DNA of 64,000 bases from positions 1-64,000 of the forward strand of contig JAUCBJ010001654.1 of NCBI GenBank assembly GCA_032718475.1. The letters are read 5' to 3'. The notes beneath the pieces were generated by a model. The model searched no databases and had not been told where the DNA came from. It saw only the letters and a list, made by a program, of their open reading frames with translations. This DNA comes from Nemertoderma westbladi (taxonomy: Eukaryota; Xenacoelomorpha; Nemertodermatida; Nemertodermatidae). The position numbers were made by a program, and so were the translations under genes. The stretch's first letter is position 1. Each line of letters opens with the position of its first letter. Shown piece by piece: positions 30,172-42,739 of the stretch.

Positions 30172-32442
30172 ATGGCGAGTGGTGCCAGCGTGTCAGCCCA
30201 TACCCCAACCTGCGCACTCGCGGCTACTACAAACACCGACACACAATGCAATGAGGATGATTCGACCTCCATCGCTTCTCAACCCACCGTTATAGTCTCC
30301 CGATATGGATGGGGGCGCCTTACTCCCAACTTCCTACAATTCGCCAACGATACGCGCTGGGCCCTCGTCATCCTGTCTATGATAGCCCTCGCCACAAACA
30401 TGGTTGTCAACACCCCCAGCATGTTCTCCACCTTGGAACGGCGGTTCCACTTCACTGCGGCGCAGACTGGCGCTCTTGTCGCCACCTACGATATATCGGT
30501 TACCTTGGCAATCCTCCCGGAGACTTACTATGGCGGACGGAAGAGTAAGCCTCTCGTCGTTGGGATCGGCACTCTTCTGGGCGCTGTGGGCTGCACGATG
30601 TATTATCTGCCGCATTTTGTTTCTGGTTACTACATTCCACCTAGTCAGAAGGAGATGCAATGGACACAGAGCCCCGATGCCTCCAAGCTAATCATTGGCA
30701 TTGCTAATGATTCCTTACTCCCGCCAATTGCAGCTGCTAACATTATACCACCCCCGATCTCAACCGCAGATATCGACTCGATTCAAGAAGAGAGTTTGTC
30801 AAGATATTTTTCTGTATTTGTCATCGCTACGGCACTCATTGGCATTGGAAATGCCCCACAGTATCCGCTGCACACGACCTATTTCTTTGAGAATTTGTCT
30901 TCCAGATTCGCCCCAATCTACCTCGGTATCTACTTCGCGATTACATTTATAGGCCCGGCTCTTGGCTTCACCTTGAGTGGAATCTTTCTTAAGCTGCCTG
31001 TAGACTTGAGGGATATGGGTCTGGACGATTCTGATCCTCGATTCATTGGGGCTTGGTGGTTGAATCACACTGTGGTTGCCGCTATCCTTTTCCTCTCATT
31101 CATTCCGGTTCTCGGGCTGCCAAACCGACTGCGTGGACGGCATTCCTTGTTGGAAGAAGGTGAGTTGGTAGAAGACGAAGAAACGAATGAGTCATTGGAC
31201 CATAAACCGACAGAATCCAAGGCTAAAAAGTCCCTGAGGATAATTGCCCGGGAGCTCTCCGGGGATGGCCCCCCTCCCAAGGAGCCGAGTCTCTCGGAGT
31301 TGCCGCGGTTGTTGATGCTGAATCTTTGCAACCCGGTTCTCGTCCTCATCACGATCGCCCGAACTATCGAGGTTTGGGGGATCAACTCGGTGCTTCCATT
31401 CATGGTCAAATACCTCGAACACCAATTCAACTTGACCCCAAGTACTTGTAGCTTTATAATAGGCGGGGTTATGTTCCCGTTAGCGTGCACCGGTCTGCTT
31501 GTGGGCGGCTGGATCGTGAAGTCCTTCAAACTCAATGTGCAACAGATGTTCCGCATGGTGATTATACTCAATGTGGTGTGCATGCCGTTGCACGCGTCCT
31601 TCCTGGTTACTTGTCGACAGCAGTCTTTCCCCGGGGTCACCTCCCCCTATCCCGCCGACATTCCCACCGCTTTCTCAGAGGGAGACAACGCCACACTCCA
31701 ACTCCCTGGTGAGATCGACCTGGTTAGAGGCTGCAACCGGCATCTGCACTGCAAGTTGGACGAATTCGACCCGGCTTGCGGCCTTGGCCACAACCTCTAT
31801 TCGCCGTGCATGGCGGGCTGCATCTCGGGTCGGCAGGAGTGCTACTGTCTGCAGGACACATCGGACTCTCGTAACATATCCTCCCTGACTGTGGAACCAG
31901 GATTCTGCCAACAGGGCTGCAACAAGGTCTATATATACTTCCCCATGCTCGCTATCCTAGTGTTTCTAGGTGTTATGAACGGGGTCCCGTACATGATGCT
32001 CTTTCTCAACGTGGTCCATCCCTCCCACAAACCAATGGGTATCGCTCTCGTTAGCACATTTATTCGTCTTCTCTCCAACATCCCGGCCCCTTTACTCTTC
32101 GGTAAACTAATCGACTCCACCTGCTCCCTGTGGTCCCCCAACGACTCGGTCCGCGGTTCCTCCTACTGTATCTGGTACGACACGTGGACTTTGAGTCTCT
32201 CGTTTTTCTGTATCACTCTGATCCCCGCTGTTTCCGCATTCTTCCTCCAGTTGGTCGCTTACCGACTCTACGCCAAATACGAGACGGTGGAGCGACGCAG
32301 ACGGAAGCGCCGTAGGTCGTCGTCCCGTTGCAGTGACGGGAGCAGACCGCCGCCCGAATCCACCGAAACCAAGAGATTGTCAAACATTCTGGAAGTTACC
32401 GATGATATTCAACGTTCAGAAACACGGGAGACCTTCGCCTAG
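30172..32442 (+). CDS. solute carrier organic anion transporter (OATP/SLCO family)
   Basis: A 756-residue multi-pass plasma-membrane carrier for organic anions such as steroid conjugates and bile-salt-like compounds. The frame is open from 29908, but its first 88 codons include LINE sequence; ATG 30172 (MASGASVSAH) follows a possible splice acceptor and is my start. The N-terminal core has GWGRLTPNFLQF (47-58), ERRFHFTAAQTGALVATYD (90-108), and repeated hydrophobic segments consistent with 12 helices. The family signature region is DPRFIGAWWLNHTVVAAILF (288-307). The large extracellular loop between the ninth and tenth helices has a Kazal-like Cys-rich domain (521-583, nine Cys, with CYCLQ). 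The C-terminus is basic (RRRRKRRR, 708-715). Length and motif order fit a full-length OATP. Oddly, the whole coding region is one exon; vertebrate SLCO genes have many. The orthology group cannot be assigned. Confidence 0.93.
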   Translation: MASGASVSAHTPTCALAATTNTDTQCNEDDSTSIASQPTVIVSRYGWGRLTPNFLQFANDTRWALVILSMIALATNMVVNTPSMFSTLERRFHFTAAQTGALVATYDISVTLAILPETYYGGRKSKPLVVGIGTLLGAVGCTMYYLPHFVSGYYIPPSQKEMQWTQSPDASKLIIGIANDSLLPPIAAANIIPPPISTADIDSIQEESLSRYFSVFVIATALIGIGNAPQYPLHTTYFFENLSSRFAPIYLGIYFAITFIGPALGFTLSGIFLKLPVDLRDMGLDDSDPRFIGAWWLNHTVVAAILFLSFIPVLGLPNRLRGRHSLLEEGELVEDEETNESLDHKPTESKAKKSLRIIARELSGDGPPPKEPSLSELPRLLMLNLCNPVLVLITIARTIEVWGINSVLPFMVKYLEHQFNLTPSTCSFIIGGVMFPLACTGLLVGGWIVKSFKLNVQQMFRMVIILNVVCMPLHASFLVTCRQQSFPGVTSPYPADIPTAFSEGDNATLQLPGEIDLVRGCNRHLHCKLDEFDPACGLGHNLYSPCMAGCISGRQECYCLQDTSDSRNISSLTVEPGFCQQGCNKVYIYFPMLAILVFLGVMNGVPYMMLFLNVVHPSHKPMGIALVSTFIRLLSNIPAPLLFGKLIDSTCSLWSPNDSVRGSSYCIWYDTWTLSLSFFCITLIPAVSAFFLQLVAYRLYAKYETVERRRRKRRRSSSRCSDGSRPPPESTETKRLSNILEVTDDIQRSETRETFA

Positions 32443-33300
32443 CCTTACGTCTTTATTATTTAGCAAATTTTAATTTTTTTTGTGCCATAATATTTATATA
32501 TCTGGTTTTGGTTTTGTATATCGTTTTTTTATATACAACATTTCCATATAATAATGGTGGCCTTTCTTATGTTCGAGTAAATTGGTTGTTACTTAGTTAA
32601 ATAGATTAGTTATAATGGCCGAATAAGTAAATAATAATTTCGTCTACGTACAGTCAGTAATAATAATAATTATGTGTATATATAGTTTGTAAATCGATAA
32701 ATTTATTATGGAATATATTTTTCGTATATGTTGCCATATATTATATCATTAGCAGATACTCACACAAATTTATTCATTATATATTTTTTTTAAACAAACA
32801 CCACTCCTCTTGCGCACAGTAGTTGAACTTTGCAGTAATTTTATATCATTCAGTAAAAGGTATTTTATTAATTTTTACCCGAAAAAGAATATCCCCAATA
32901 TTTGGGACTGTACAACACAGTATCAGTGCTATTATGGTATTTAGTTAGTTTAGCATTGAGGAAATAAAGAATAAAGATGATTTATAAATAGTTTTATTTT
33001 CGAGTAAGACTGTCTAGTTCTAGATTCTAAAATATTTTATTTTAAGGTAAATTTATTTATTTTGTGAACAGCGGGTTAATCTACCTGAGTGGTCGATGGT
33101 CTTGTCCCGCAAGAGTGTCCGCCTGTCCGTCAGACAGACACTGGGCAGACGGACTTTATTGTTTTTAACATTAATGATGCGCTCCCATTAATTCAATAAA
33201 AGTTTAGTCCTCCAAGTAAACTTGCCAGAAGTTTAGAAGTGCCAGAAGTACGGCAGCATGGTTTAGCAGAGCTAATGTCTATTCTACTAATAAAATCATT
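32443..33300 (+). other. OATP 3' untranslated region and spacer
   Basis: AT-rich sequence after the stop. The best polyadenylation signal is AATAAA at 32963-32968, with a second AATAAA overlapping AAAGAATAAAGATG just downstream. GT/T-rich sequence follows, so the transcript probably ends near 32985-33010. Nothing else is seen before the minisatellite. Confidence 0.6.
32963..32968 (+). terminator. polyadenylation signal AATAAA (OATP)
   Basis: Canonical hexamer about 520 bp after the stop codon, closely followed by AATAAAG. No earlier canonical hexamer was noticed between the stop and this site. Confidence 0.55.
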
Positions 33301-36300
33301 GTTTTTGGTGCAATGGGTGTTGTTACTCGGGAACATTGAACCCAAAGTTGTTTTCCGGTTGTTTTTCTCGAGAACATTGAACCCAACTTTGTTTTCCGGT
33401 TGTTTTTCTCGAGAACATTGAACCCAACTTTGTTTTTCTCGAGAACATTGAACCCAACTTTGTTTTCCGATTGTTTTTCTCGAGAACATTGAACCCAACT
33501 TTGTTTTCCGGTTGTTTTTCTCGAGAACATTGAACCCAACTTTGTTTTTCTCGAGAACATTGAACCCAACTTTGTTTTCCGATTGTTTTTCTCTAGAACA
33601 TTGAACCCAACTTTGTTTTCCGATTGTTTTTCTCGAGAACATTGAACCCAACTTTGTTTTCCGGTTGTTTTTCTCGAGAACATTGAACCCAACTTTGTTT
33701 TTCTCGAGAACATTGAACCCAACTTTGTTTTCCGATTGTTTTTCTCGAGAACATTGAACCCAACTTTGTTTTCCAGTTGTTTTTCTCGAACACTGAACCC
33801 AACGCTGTTTTCCAGTTGTTTTTCCCGAACATTGAACCCAACGTTGTTTTCCTGTTGTAATTACTCAAGAACATTGAACCCAACACCGTTTTTCTGTTGT
33901 TTATTACTTGGGAACATTGAACCCAAAGATGTTTTTCTTGAGAACATTGAACCCGAAGTTGTTTTCCGGTTGTTTTTCTCGAGAACATTGAACCCAACGT
34001 TGTTTTTCTCAAGAACATTGAACCCAACGTTGTTTTTCTCGAGAACATTGAACCCGAAGTTGTTTTCCAGTTGTTTTTCTCGAACACTGAACCCAACGCT
34101 GTTTTCCTGTTGTAATTACTCAAGAACATTGAACCCAACGTTGTTTTCCGGTTGTTTTTCTCAAGAACATTGAACCCAACACCGTTTTTCTGTTGTTTAT
34201 TACTTGGGAACATTGAACCCCACGTTGTTTTTCTCAAGAACATTGAACCCGAAGTTGTTTTCCGGTTGTTTTTCTCGAGAACATTGAACCCAACGTTGTT
34301 TTTCTCAAGAACATTGAACCCAAAGATGTTTTTCTTGAGAACATTGAACCCGAAGTTGTTTTCCGGTTGTTTTTCTCGAGAACATTGAACCCAACGTTGT
34401 TTTTCTCAAGAACATTGAACCCAACGTTGTTTTCCAGTTGTTTTTCTCAAGAACATTGAACCCAACGTTGTTTTTCTCAAGAACATTGAACCCAACGTTG
34501 TTTTTCTCGAGAACATTGAACCCAACTTTGTTTTCCGGTTGTTTTTCTCGAGAACATTGAACCCAACTTTGTTTTTCTCGAGAACATTGAACCCAACTTT
34601 GTTTTCCGATTGTTTTTCTCTAGAACATTGAACCCAACGTTGTTTTTCTCAAGAACATTGAACCCAACGCTGTTTTCCTGTTGTAATTACTCAAGAACAT
34701 TGAACCCAACACCGTTTTTCTGTTGTTTATTACTTGGGAACATTGAACCCAAAGTTGTTTTTCTCAAGAACATTGAACCCAACGTTGTTTTTCTCGAGAA
34801 CATTGAACCCAACTTTGTTTTCCGGTTGTTTTTCTCGAGAACATTGAACCCAACTTTGTTTTCCGATTGTTTTTCTCGAGAACATTGAACCCAACTTTGT
34901 TTTCCGATTGTTTTTCTCGAGAACATTGAACCCAACTTTGTTTTCCGATTGTTTTTCTCGAGAACATTGAACCCAACTTTGTTTTCCGATTGTTTTTCTC
35001 GAGAACATTGAACCCAACTTTGTTTTCCGGTTGTTTTTCTCGAGAACATTGAACCCAACTTTGTTTTTCTCGAGAACATTGAACCCAACTTTGTTTTCCG
35101 ATTGTTTTTCTCTAGAACATTGAACCCAACTTTGTTTTCCGATTGTTTTTCTCGAGAACATTGAACCCAACTTTGTTTTCCGGTTGTTTTTCTCGAGAAC
35201 ATTGAACCCAACTTTGTTTTTCTCGAGAACATTGAACCCAACTTTGTTTTCCGATTGTTTTTCTCTAGAACATTGAACCCAACTTTGTTTTCCAGTTGTT
35301 TTTCTCGAACATTGAACCCAACGCTGTTTTCCTGTTGTAATTACTCAAGAACATTGAACCCAACACCGTTTTTCTGTTGTTTATTACTTGGGAACATTGA
35401 ACCCAAAGATGTTTTTCTTGAGAACATTGAACCCGAAGTTGTTTTCCGGTTGTTTTTCTCGAGAACATTGAACCCAACGTTGTTTTTCTCAAGAACATTG
35501 AACCCAACGTTGTTTTTATCGAGAACATTGAACCCGAAGTTGTTTTCCAGTTGTTTTTCTCGAACACTGAACCCAACGCTGTTTTCCTGTTGTAATTACT
35601 CAAGAACATTGAACCCAACGTTGTTTTCCGGTTGTTTTTCTCAAGAACATTGAACCCAACACCGTTTTTCTGTTGTTTATTACTTGGGAACATTGAACCC
35701 AACGTTGTTTTTCTCAAGAACATTGAACCCGAAGTTGTTTTCCGGTTGTTTTTCTCGAGAACATTGAACCCAACGTTGTTTTTCTCAAGAACATTGAACC
35801 CAAAGATGTTTTTCTTGAGAACATTGAACCCGAAGTTGTTTTCCGGTTGTTTTTCTCGAGAACATTGAACCCAACGTTGTTTTTCTCAAGAACATTGAAC
35901 CCAACGTTGTTTTCCAGTTGTTTTTCTCAAGAACATTGAACCCAACGTTGTTTTTCTCAAGAACATTGAACCCAACGTTGTTTTTCTCGAGAACATTGAA
36001 CCCAACTTTGTTTTCCGGTTGTTTTTCTCGAGAACATTGAACCCAACTTTGTTTTTCTCGAGAACATTGAACCCAACTTTGTTTTCCGATTGTTTTTCTC
36101 TAGAACATTGAACCCAACGTTGTTTTTCTCAAGAACATTGAACCCAACACTGTTTTTTTGTTGTTTATTACATGAGAACATTGAACCCAAAGATGTTTTC
36201 CGATTGTTTTTCTCTAGAACATTGAACCCAACTTTGTTTTCCAGTTGTTTTTCTCGAACATTGAACCCAACGCTGTTTTCCTGTTGTAATTACTCAAGAA

Positions 36301-37850
36301 CATTGAACCCAACACCGTTTTTCTGTTGTTTATTACTTGGGAACATTGAACCCAAAGTTGTTTTTCTCAAGAACATTGAACCCAACGCTGTTTTTCTCGA
36401 GAACATTGAACCCAACTTTGTTTTCCGGTTGTTTTTCTCGAGAACATTGAACCCAACTTTGTTTTTCTCGAGAACATTGAACCCAACTTTGTTTTCCGGT
36501 TGTTTTTCTCGAGAACATTGAACCCAACTTTGTTTTTCTCGAGAACATTGAACCCAACTTTGTTTTCCGATTGTTTTTCTCGAGAACATTGAACCCAACG
36601 TTGTTTTTCTCAAGAACATTGAACCCAACGTTGTTTTTCTCGAGAACATTGAACCCGAAGTTGTTTTCCAGTTGTTTTTCTCGAACACTGAACCCAACGC
36701 TGTTTTCCTGTTGTAATTACTCAAGAACATTGAACCCAACGTAGTTTTTCTCAAGAACATTGAACCCAACACTGTTTTTTTTTTGTTTATTACATGAGAA
36801 CATTGAACCCAAAGATGTTTTTCTTGAGAACATTGAACCCAACTTTGTTTTCCAGTTGTTTTTCTCGAGAACATTGAACCCGAAGTTGTTTTCCGGTTGT
36901 TTTTCTCGAACACTGAACCCAACGCTGTTTTCCTGTTGTAATTACTCAAGAACATTGAACCCAACACCGTTTTTTTGTTGTTTATTACTTGGGAACATTG
37001 AACCCAACGTTGTTTCCAGTTGTTTTTCTCAAGAACATTGAACCCAACGTTGTTTTTCTCAAGAACATTGAACCCAACGTTGTTTTTCTCAAGAACATTG
37101 AACCCAACGTTGTTTTTCTCGAGAACATTGAACCCAACTTTGTTTTCCGGTTGTTTTTCTCGAGAACATTGAACCCAACTTTGTTTTTCTCGAGAACATT
37201 GAACCCAACTTTGTTTTCCGGTTGTTTTTCTCGAGAACATTGAACCCAACTTTGTTTTCCAGTTGTTTTTCTCGAACACTGAACCCAACGCTGTTTTCCT
37301 GTTGTAATTACTCAAGAACATTGAACCCAACGTTGTTTCCAGTTGTTTTTCTCAAGAACATTGAACCCAACGTTGTTTTTCTCAAGAACATTGAACCCAA
37401 CGTTGTTTTTCTCAAGAACATTGAACCCAACGTTGTTTTTCTCAAGAACATTGAACCCAACGTTGTTTTTCTCGAGAACATTGAACCCAACTTTGTTTTC
37501 CGGTTGTTTTTCTCGAGAACATTGAACCCAACTTTGTTTTCCAGTTGTTTTTCTCGAACACTGAACCCAACGCTGTTTTCCTGTTGTAATTACTCAAGAA
37601 CATTGAACCCAACGTTGTTTTTCTCAAGAACATTGAACCCAACACTGTTTTTTTGTTGTTTATTACATGAGAACATTGAACCCAAAGATGTTTTTCTCGA
37701 GAACATTGAATCCAACTTTGTTTTCCAGTTGTTTTTCTCGAACACTGAACCCAACGCTGTTTTCCTGTTGTAATTACTCAAGAACATTGAACCCAACGTT
37801 GTTTTTCTCAAGAACATTGAACCCAACACTGTTTTTTTGTTGTTTATTAC

Positions 37851-38609
37851 ATGAGAACATTGAACCCAAAGATGTTTTTCTTGAGAACATTGAACCCAAC
37901 TTTGTTTTCCAGTTGTTTTTCTCGAACATTGAACCCAAAGATGTTTTTCTCGAGAACATTGAATCCAACTTTGTTTTCCAGTTGTTTTTCTCGAACACTG
38001 AACCCAACGCTGTTTTCCTGTTGTAATTACTCAAGAACATTGAACCCAACGTTGTTTTTCTCAAGAACATTGAACCCAACACTGTTTTTTTGTTGTTTAT
38101 TACATGAGAACATTGAACCCAAAGATGTTTTTCTTGAGAACATTGAACCCAACTTTGTTTTCCAGTTGTTTTTCTCGAACATTGAACCCAAAGATGTTTT
38201 TCTCGAGAACATTGAATCCAACTTTGTTTTCCAGTTGTTTTTCTCGAACACTGAACCCAACGCTGTTTTCCTGTTGTAATTACTCAAGAACATTGAACCC
38301 AACGTTGTTTTTCTCAAGAACATTGAACCCAACACTGTTTTTTTGTTGTTTATTACATGAGAACATTGAACCCAAAGATGTTTTTCTTGAGAACATTGAA
38401 CCCAACTTTGTTTTCCAGTTGTTTTTCTCGAACATTGAACCCAAAGATGTTTTTCTCGAGAACATTGAATCCAACTTTGTTTTCCAGTTGTTTTTCTCGA
38501 ACACTGAACCCAACGCTGTTTTCCTGTTGTAATTACTCAAGAACATTGAACCCAACGTTGTTTTTCTCAAGAACATTGAACCCAACACTGTTTTTTTGTT
38601 GTTTATTAC
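37851..38609. repeat. 253-bp higher-order repeat, three near-identical copies
   Basis: Copies begin at 37851, 38104 and 38357; a shorter 184-bp version follows from 38610. The translated repeats of adjacent copies are identical over more than 100 residues, so the copies are very recent or are being homogenised. Confidence 0.9.
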
Positions 38610-41600
38610 ATGAGAACATTGAACCCAAAGATGTTTTTCTTGAGAACATTGAACCCAACTTTGTTTTCCAGTTGTTTTTCTCGAACACTGAACCCAACGC
38701 TGTTTTCCTGTTGTAATTACTCAAGAACATTGAACCCAACGTTGTTTTTCTCAAGAACATTGAACCCAACACTGTTTTTTTGTTGTTTATTACATGAGAA
38801 CATTGAACCCAAAGATGTTTTTCTTGAGAACATTGAACCCAACTTTGTTTTCCAGTTGTTTTTCTCGAACATTGAACCCATCGCTGTTTTCCTGTTGTAA
38901 TTACTCAAGAAAATTGAACCCAACACTGTTTTTATGTTGTTTATTACTTGAGAACATTGAACCCAAAGATGTTTTTCTTGAGAACATTGAACCCGAAGTT
39001 GTTTTCCGGTTGTTTTTCTCGAGAACATTGAACCCAACTCTGTTTTTATGTTGCTTATTACTTGAGAACATTGAACCCAACGTTGTTTTTATGTTGTTTA
39101 TTACATGAGAACATTGAACCCAACACTGTTTTTTTGTTGTTTATTACATGAGAACATTGAACCCAAAGATGTTTTTCTTGAGAACATTGAACCCAAAGTT
39201 GTTTTCCGGTTGTTTTTCTCGAGAACATTGAACCCAACTCTGTTTTTATGTTGCTTATTACTTGAGAACATTGAACCCAACGTTGTTTTTCTCAAGAACA
39301 TTGAACCCAACGCTGTTTTCCAGTTGTTTTTCTCGAACATTGAACCCAACGCTGTTTTCCTGTTGTAATTACTCAAGAACATTGAACCCAACGTTGTTTT
39401 TCTCAAGAACATTGAACCCAACACTGTTTTTTTGTTGTTTATTACATGAGAACATTGAACCCAAAGATGTTTTTCTTGAGAACATTGAACCCAACTTTGT
39501 TTTCCAGTTGTTTTTCTCGAACATTGAACCCAACGCTGTTTTCCTGTTGTAATTACTCAAGAAAACTGAACCCAACACTGTTTTTTTGTTGTTTATTACA
39601 TGAGAACATTGAACCCAAAGATGTTTTTCTTGAGAACATTGAACCCGAAGTTGTTTTCCGGTTGTTTTTCTCGAGAACATTGAACCCAACGTTGTTTTTC
39701 TCAAGAACATTGAACCCAACACTGTTTTTTTGTTGTTTATTACATGAGAACATTGAACCCAAAGATGTTTTTCTTGAGAACATTGAACCCGAAGTTGTTT
39801 TCCGGTTGTTTTTCTCGAGAACATTGAACCCAACGTTGTTTTTCTCAAGAACATTGAACCCAACACTGTTTTTTTGTTGTTTATTACATGAGAACATTGA
39901 ACCCAAAGATGTTTTTCTTGAGAACATTGAACCCGAAGTTGTTTTCCGGTTGTTTTTCTCTAGAACATTGAACCCAACTTTGTTTTCCAGTTGTTTTTCT
40001 CGAACATTGAACCCAACGCTGTTTTCCTGTTGTAATTACTCAAGAACATTGAACCCAACGTTGTTTTTCTCAAGAACATTGAACCCAACACTGTTTTTTT
40101 GTTGTTTATTACATGAGAACATTGAACCCAAAGATGTTTTTCTTGAGAACATTGAACCCAACTTTGTTTTCCAGTTGTTTTTCTCGAACATTGAACCCAA
40201 CGCTGTTTTCCTGTTGTAATTACTCAAGAAAATTGAACCCAACACTGTTTTTTTGTTGTTTATTACATGAGAACATTGAACCCAAAGATGTTTTTCTTGA
40301 GAACATTGAACCCGAAGTTGTTTTCCGGTTGTTTTTCTCGAGAACATTGAACCCAACGTTGTTTTTCTCAAGAACATTGAACCCAACACTGTTTTTTTGT
40401 TGTTTATTACATGAGAACATTGAACCCAAAGATGTTTTTCTTGAGAACATTGAACCCGAAGTTGTTTTCCGGTTGTTTTTCTCGAGAACATTGAACCCAA
40501 CGTTGTTTTTCTCAAGAACATTGAACCCAACACTGTTTTTTTGTTGTTTATTACATGAGAACATTGAACCCAAAGATGTTTTTCTTGAGAACATTGAACC
40601 CGAAGTTGTTTTCCGGTTGTTTTTATCGAGAACATTGAACCCAACGTTGTTTTTCTCAAGAACATTGAACCCAACACTGTTTTTTTGTTGTTTATTACAT
40701 GAGAACATTAAACCCAAAGATGTTTTTCTTCAGAACATTGAACCCGAAGTTGTTTTCCGGTTGCTTTTCTCGAGAACATTGAACCCAACGTTGTTTTTCT
40801 CAAGAACATTGAACCCAACACTGTTTTTTTGTTGTTTATTACATGAGAACATTGAACCCAAAGATGTTTTTCTTGAGAACATTGAACCCGAAGTTGTTTT
40901 CCGGTTGTTTTTCTCGAAAATTGAACCCAACGCTGTTTTCCTGTTGTAATTACTCAAGAAAATTGAACCCAACACTGTTTTTTTGTTGTTTATTACTTGA
41001 GAACATTGAACCCAACGTTGTTTTTCTCAAGAACATTGAACCCAACGCTGTTTTCCTGTTGTAATTACTCAAGAACATTGAACCCAACGTTGTTTTTCTC
41101 AAGAACATTGAACCCAACACTGTTTTTTTGTTGTTTATTACTTGAGAACATTGAACCCAACGTTGTTTTTCTCAAGAACATTGAACCCAACACTGTTTTT
41201 TTGTTGTTTATTACATGAGAACATTGAACCCAACTTTGTTTTCCGGTTGTTTTTCTCGAGAACATTGAACCCAACTTTGTTTTCCAGTTGTTTTTCTCGA
41301 ACATTGAACCCAACGCTGTTTTCCTGTTGTAATTACTCAAGAAAATTGAACCCAACACTGTTTTTTTGTTGTTTATTACATGAGAACATTTGAACCCAAA
41401 GATGTTTTTCTTGAGAACATTGAACCCAACTTTGTTTTCCGGTTGTTTTTCTCAAGAACATTGAACCCAACGTTGTTTTTCTCAAGAACATTGAACCCAA
41501 CGCTGTTTTCCTGTTGTAATTACTCAAGAAAATTGAACCCAACGTTGTTTTTCTCAAGAACATTGAACCCAACACTGTTTTTTTGTTGTTTATTACATGA

Positions 41601-42739
41601 GAACATTGAACCCAAAGATGTTTTTCTTGAGAACATTGAACCCGAAGTTGTTTTCCGGTTGTTTTTCTCGAGAACATTGAACCCAACTTTGTTTTCCAGT
41701 TGTTTTTCTCGAACACTGAACCCAACGCTGTTTTCCTGTTGTAATTACTCAAGAAAATTGAACCCAACACTGTTTTTTTGTTGTTTATTACTTGAGAACA
41801 TTGAACCCAACGTTGTTTTTCTCAAGAACATTGAACCCAACGCTGTTTTCCTGTTGTAATTACTCAAGAACATTGAACCCAACGTGGTTTTTCTCAAGAA
41901 CATTGAACCCAACACTGTTTTTTTGTTGTTTATTACATGAGAACATTGAACCCAAAGATGTTTTTCTTGAGAACATTGAACCCAACTTTGTTTTCCGGTT
42001 GTTTTTCTCAAGAACATTGAACCCAACGTTGTTTTTCTCAAGAACATTGAACCCAACGCTGTTTTCCTGTTGTAATTACTCAAGAAAATTGAACCCAACG
42101 TTGTTTTTCTCAAGAACATTGAACCCAACACTGTTTTTTTGTTGTTTATTGCATGAGAACATTGAACCCAAAGATGTTTTTCTTGAGAACATTGAACCCG
42201 AAGTTGTTTTCCGGTTGTTTTTCTCGAGAACATTGAACCCAACTTTGTTTTCCAGTTGTTTTTCTCGAACACTGAACCCAACGCTGTTTTCCTGTTGTAA
42301 TTACTCAAGAAAATTGAACCCAACACTGTTTTTTTGTTGTTTATTACTTGAGAACATTGAACCCAACGTTGTTTTTCTCAAGAACATTGAACCCAACGCT
42401 GTTTTCCTGTTGTAATTACTCAAGAACATTGAACCCAACGTGGTTTTTCTCAAGAACATTGAACCCAACACTGTTTTTTTGTTGTTTATTACTTGAGAAC
42501 ATTGAACCCAACGCTGTTTTCCTGTTGTAATTACTCAAGAAAATTGAACCCAACACTATTTTTTTGTTGTTTATTACATGAGAACATTGAACCCAAAGAT
42601 GTTTTTCTTGAGAACATTGAACCCAACTTTGTTTTCCGGTTGTTTTTCTCGAGAACATTGAACCCAACTTTGTTTTCCGGTTGTTTTTTCTCGAACACTG
42701 AACCCAACGCTGTTTTCCTGTTGTAATTACTCAAGAACA

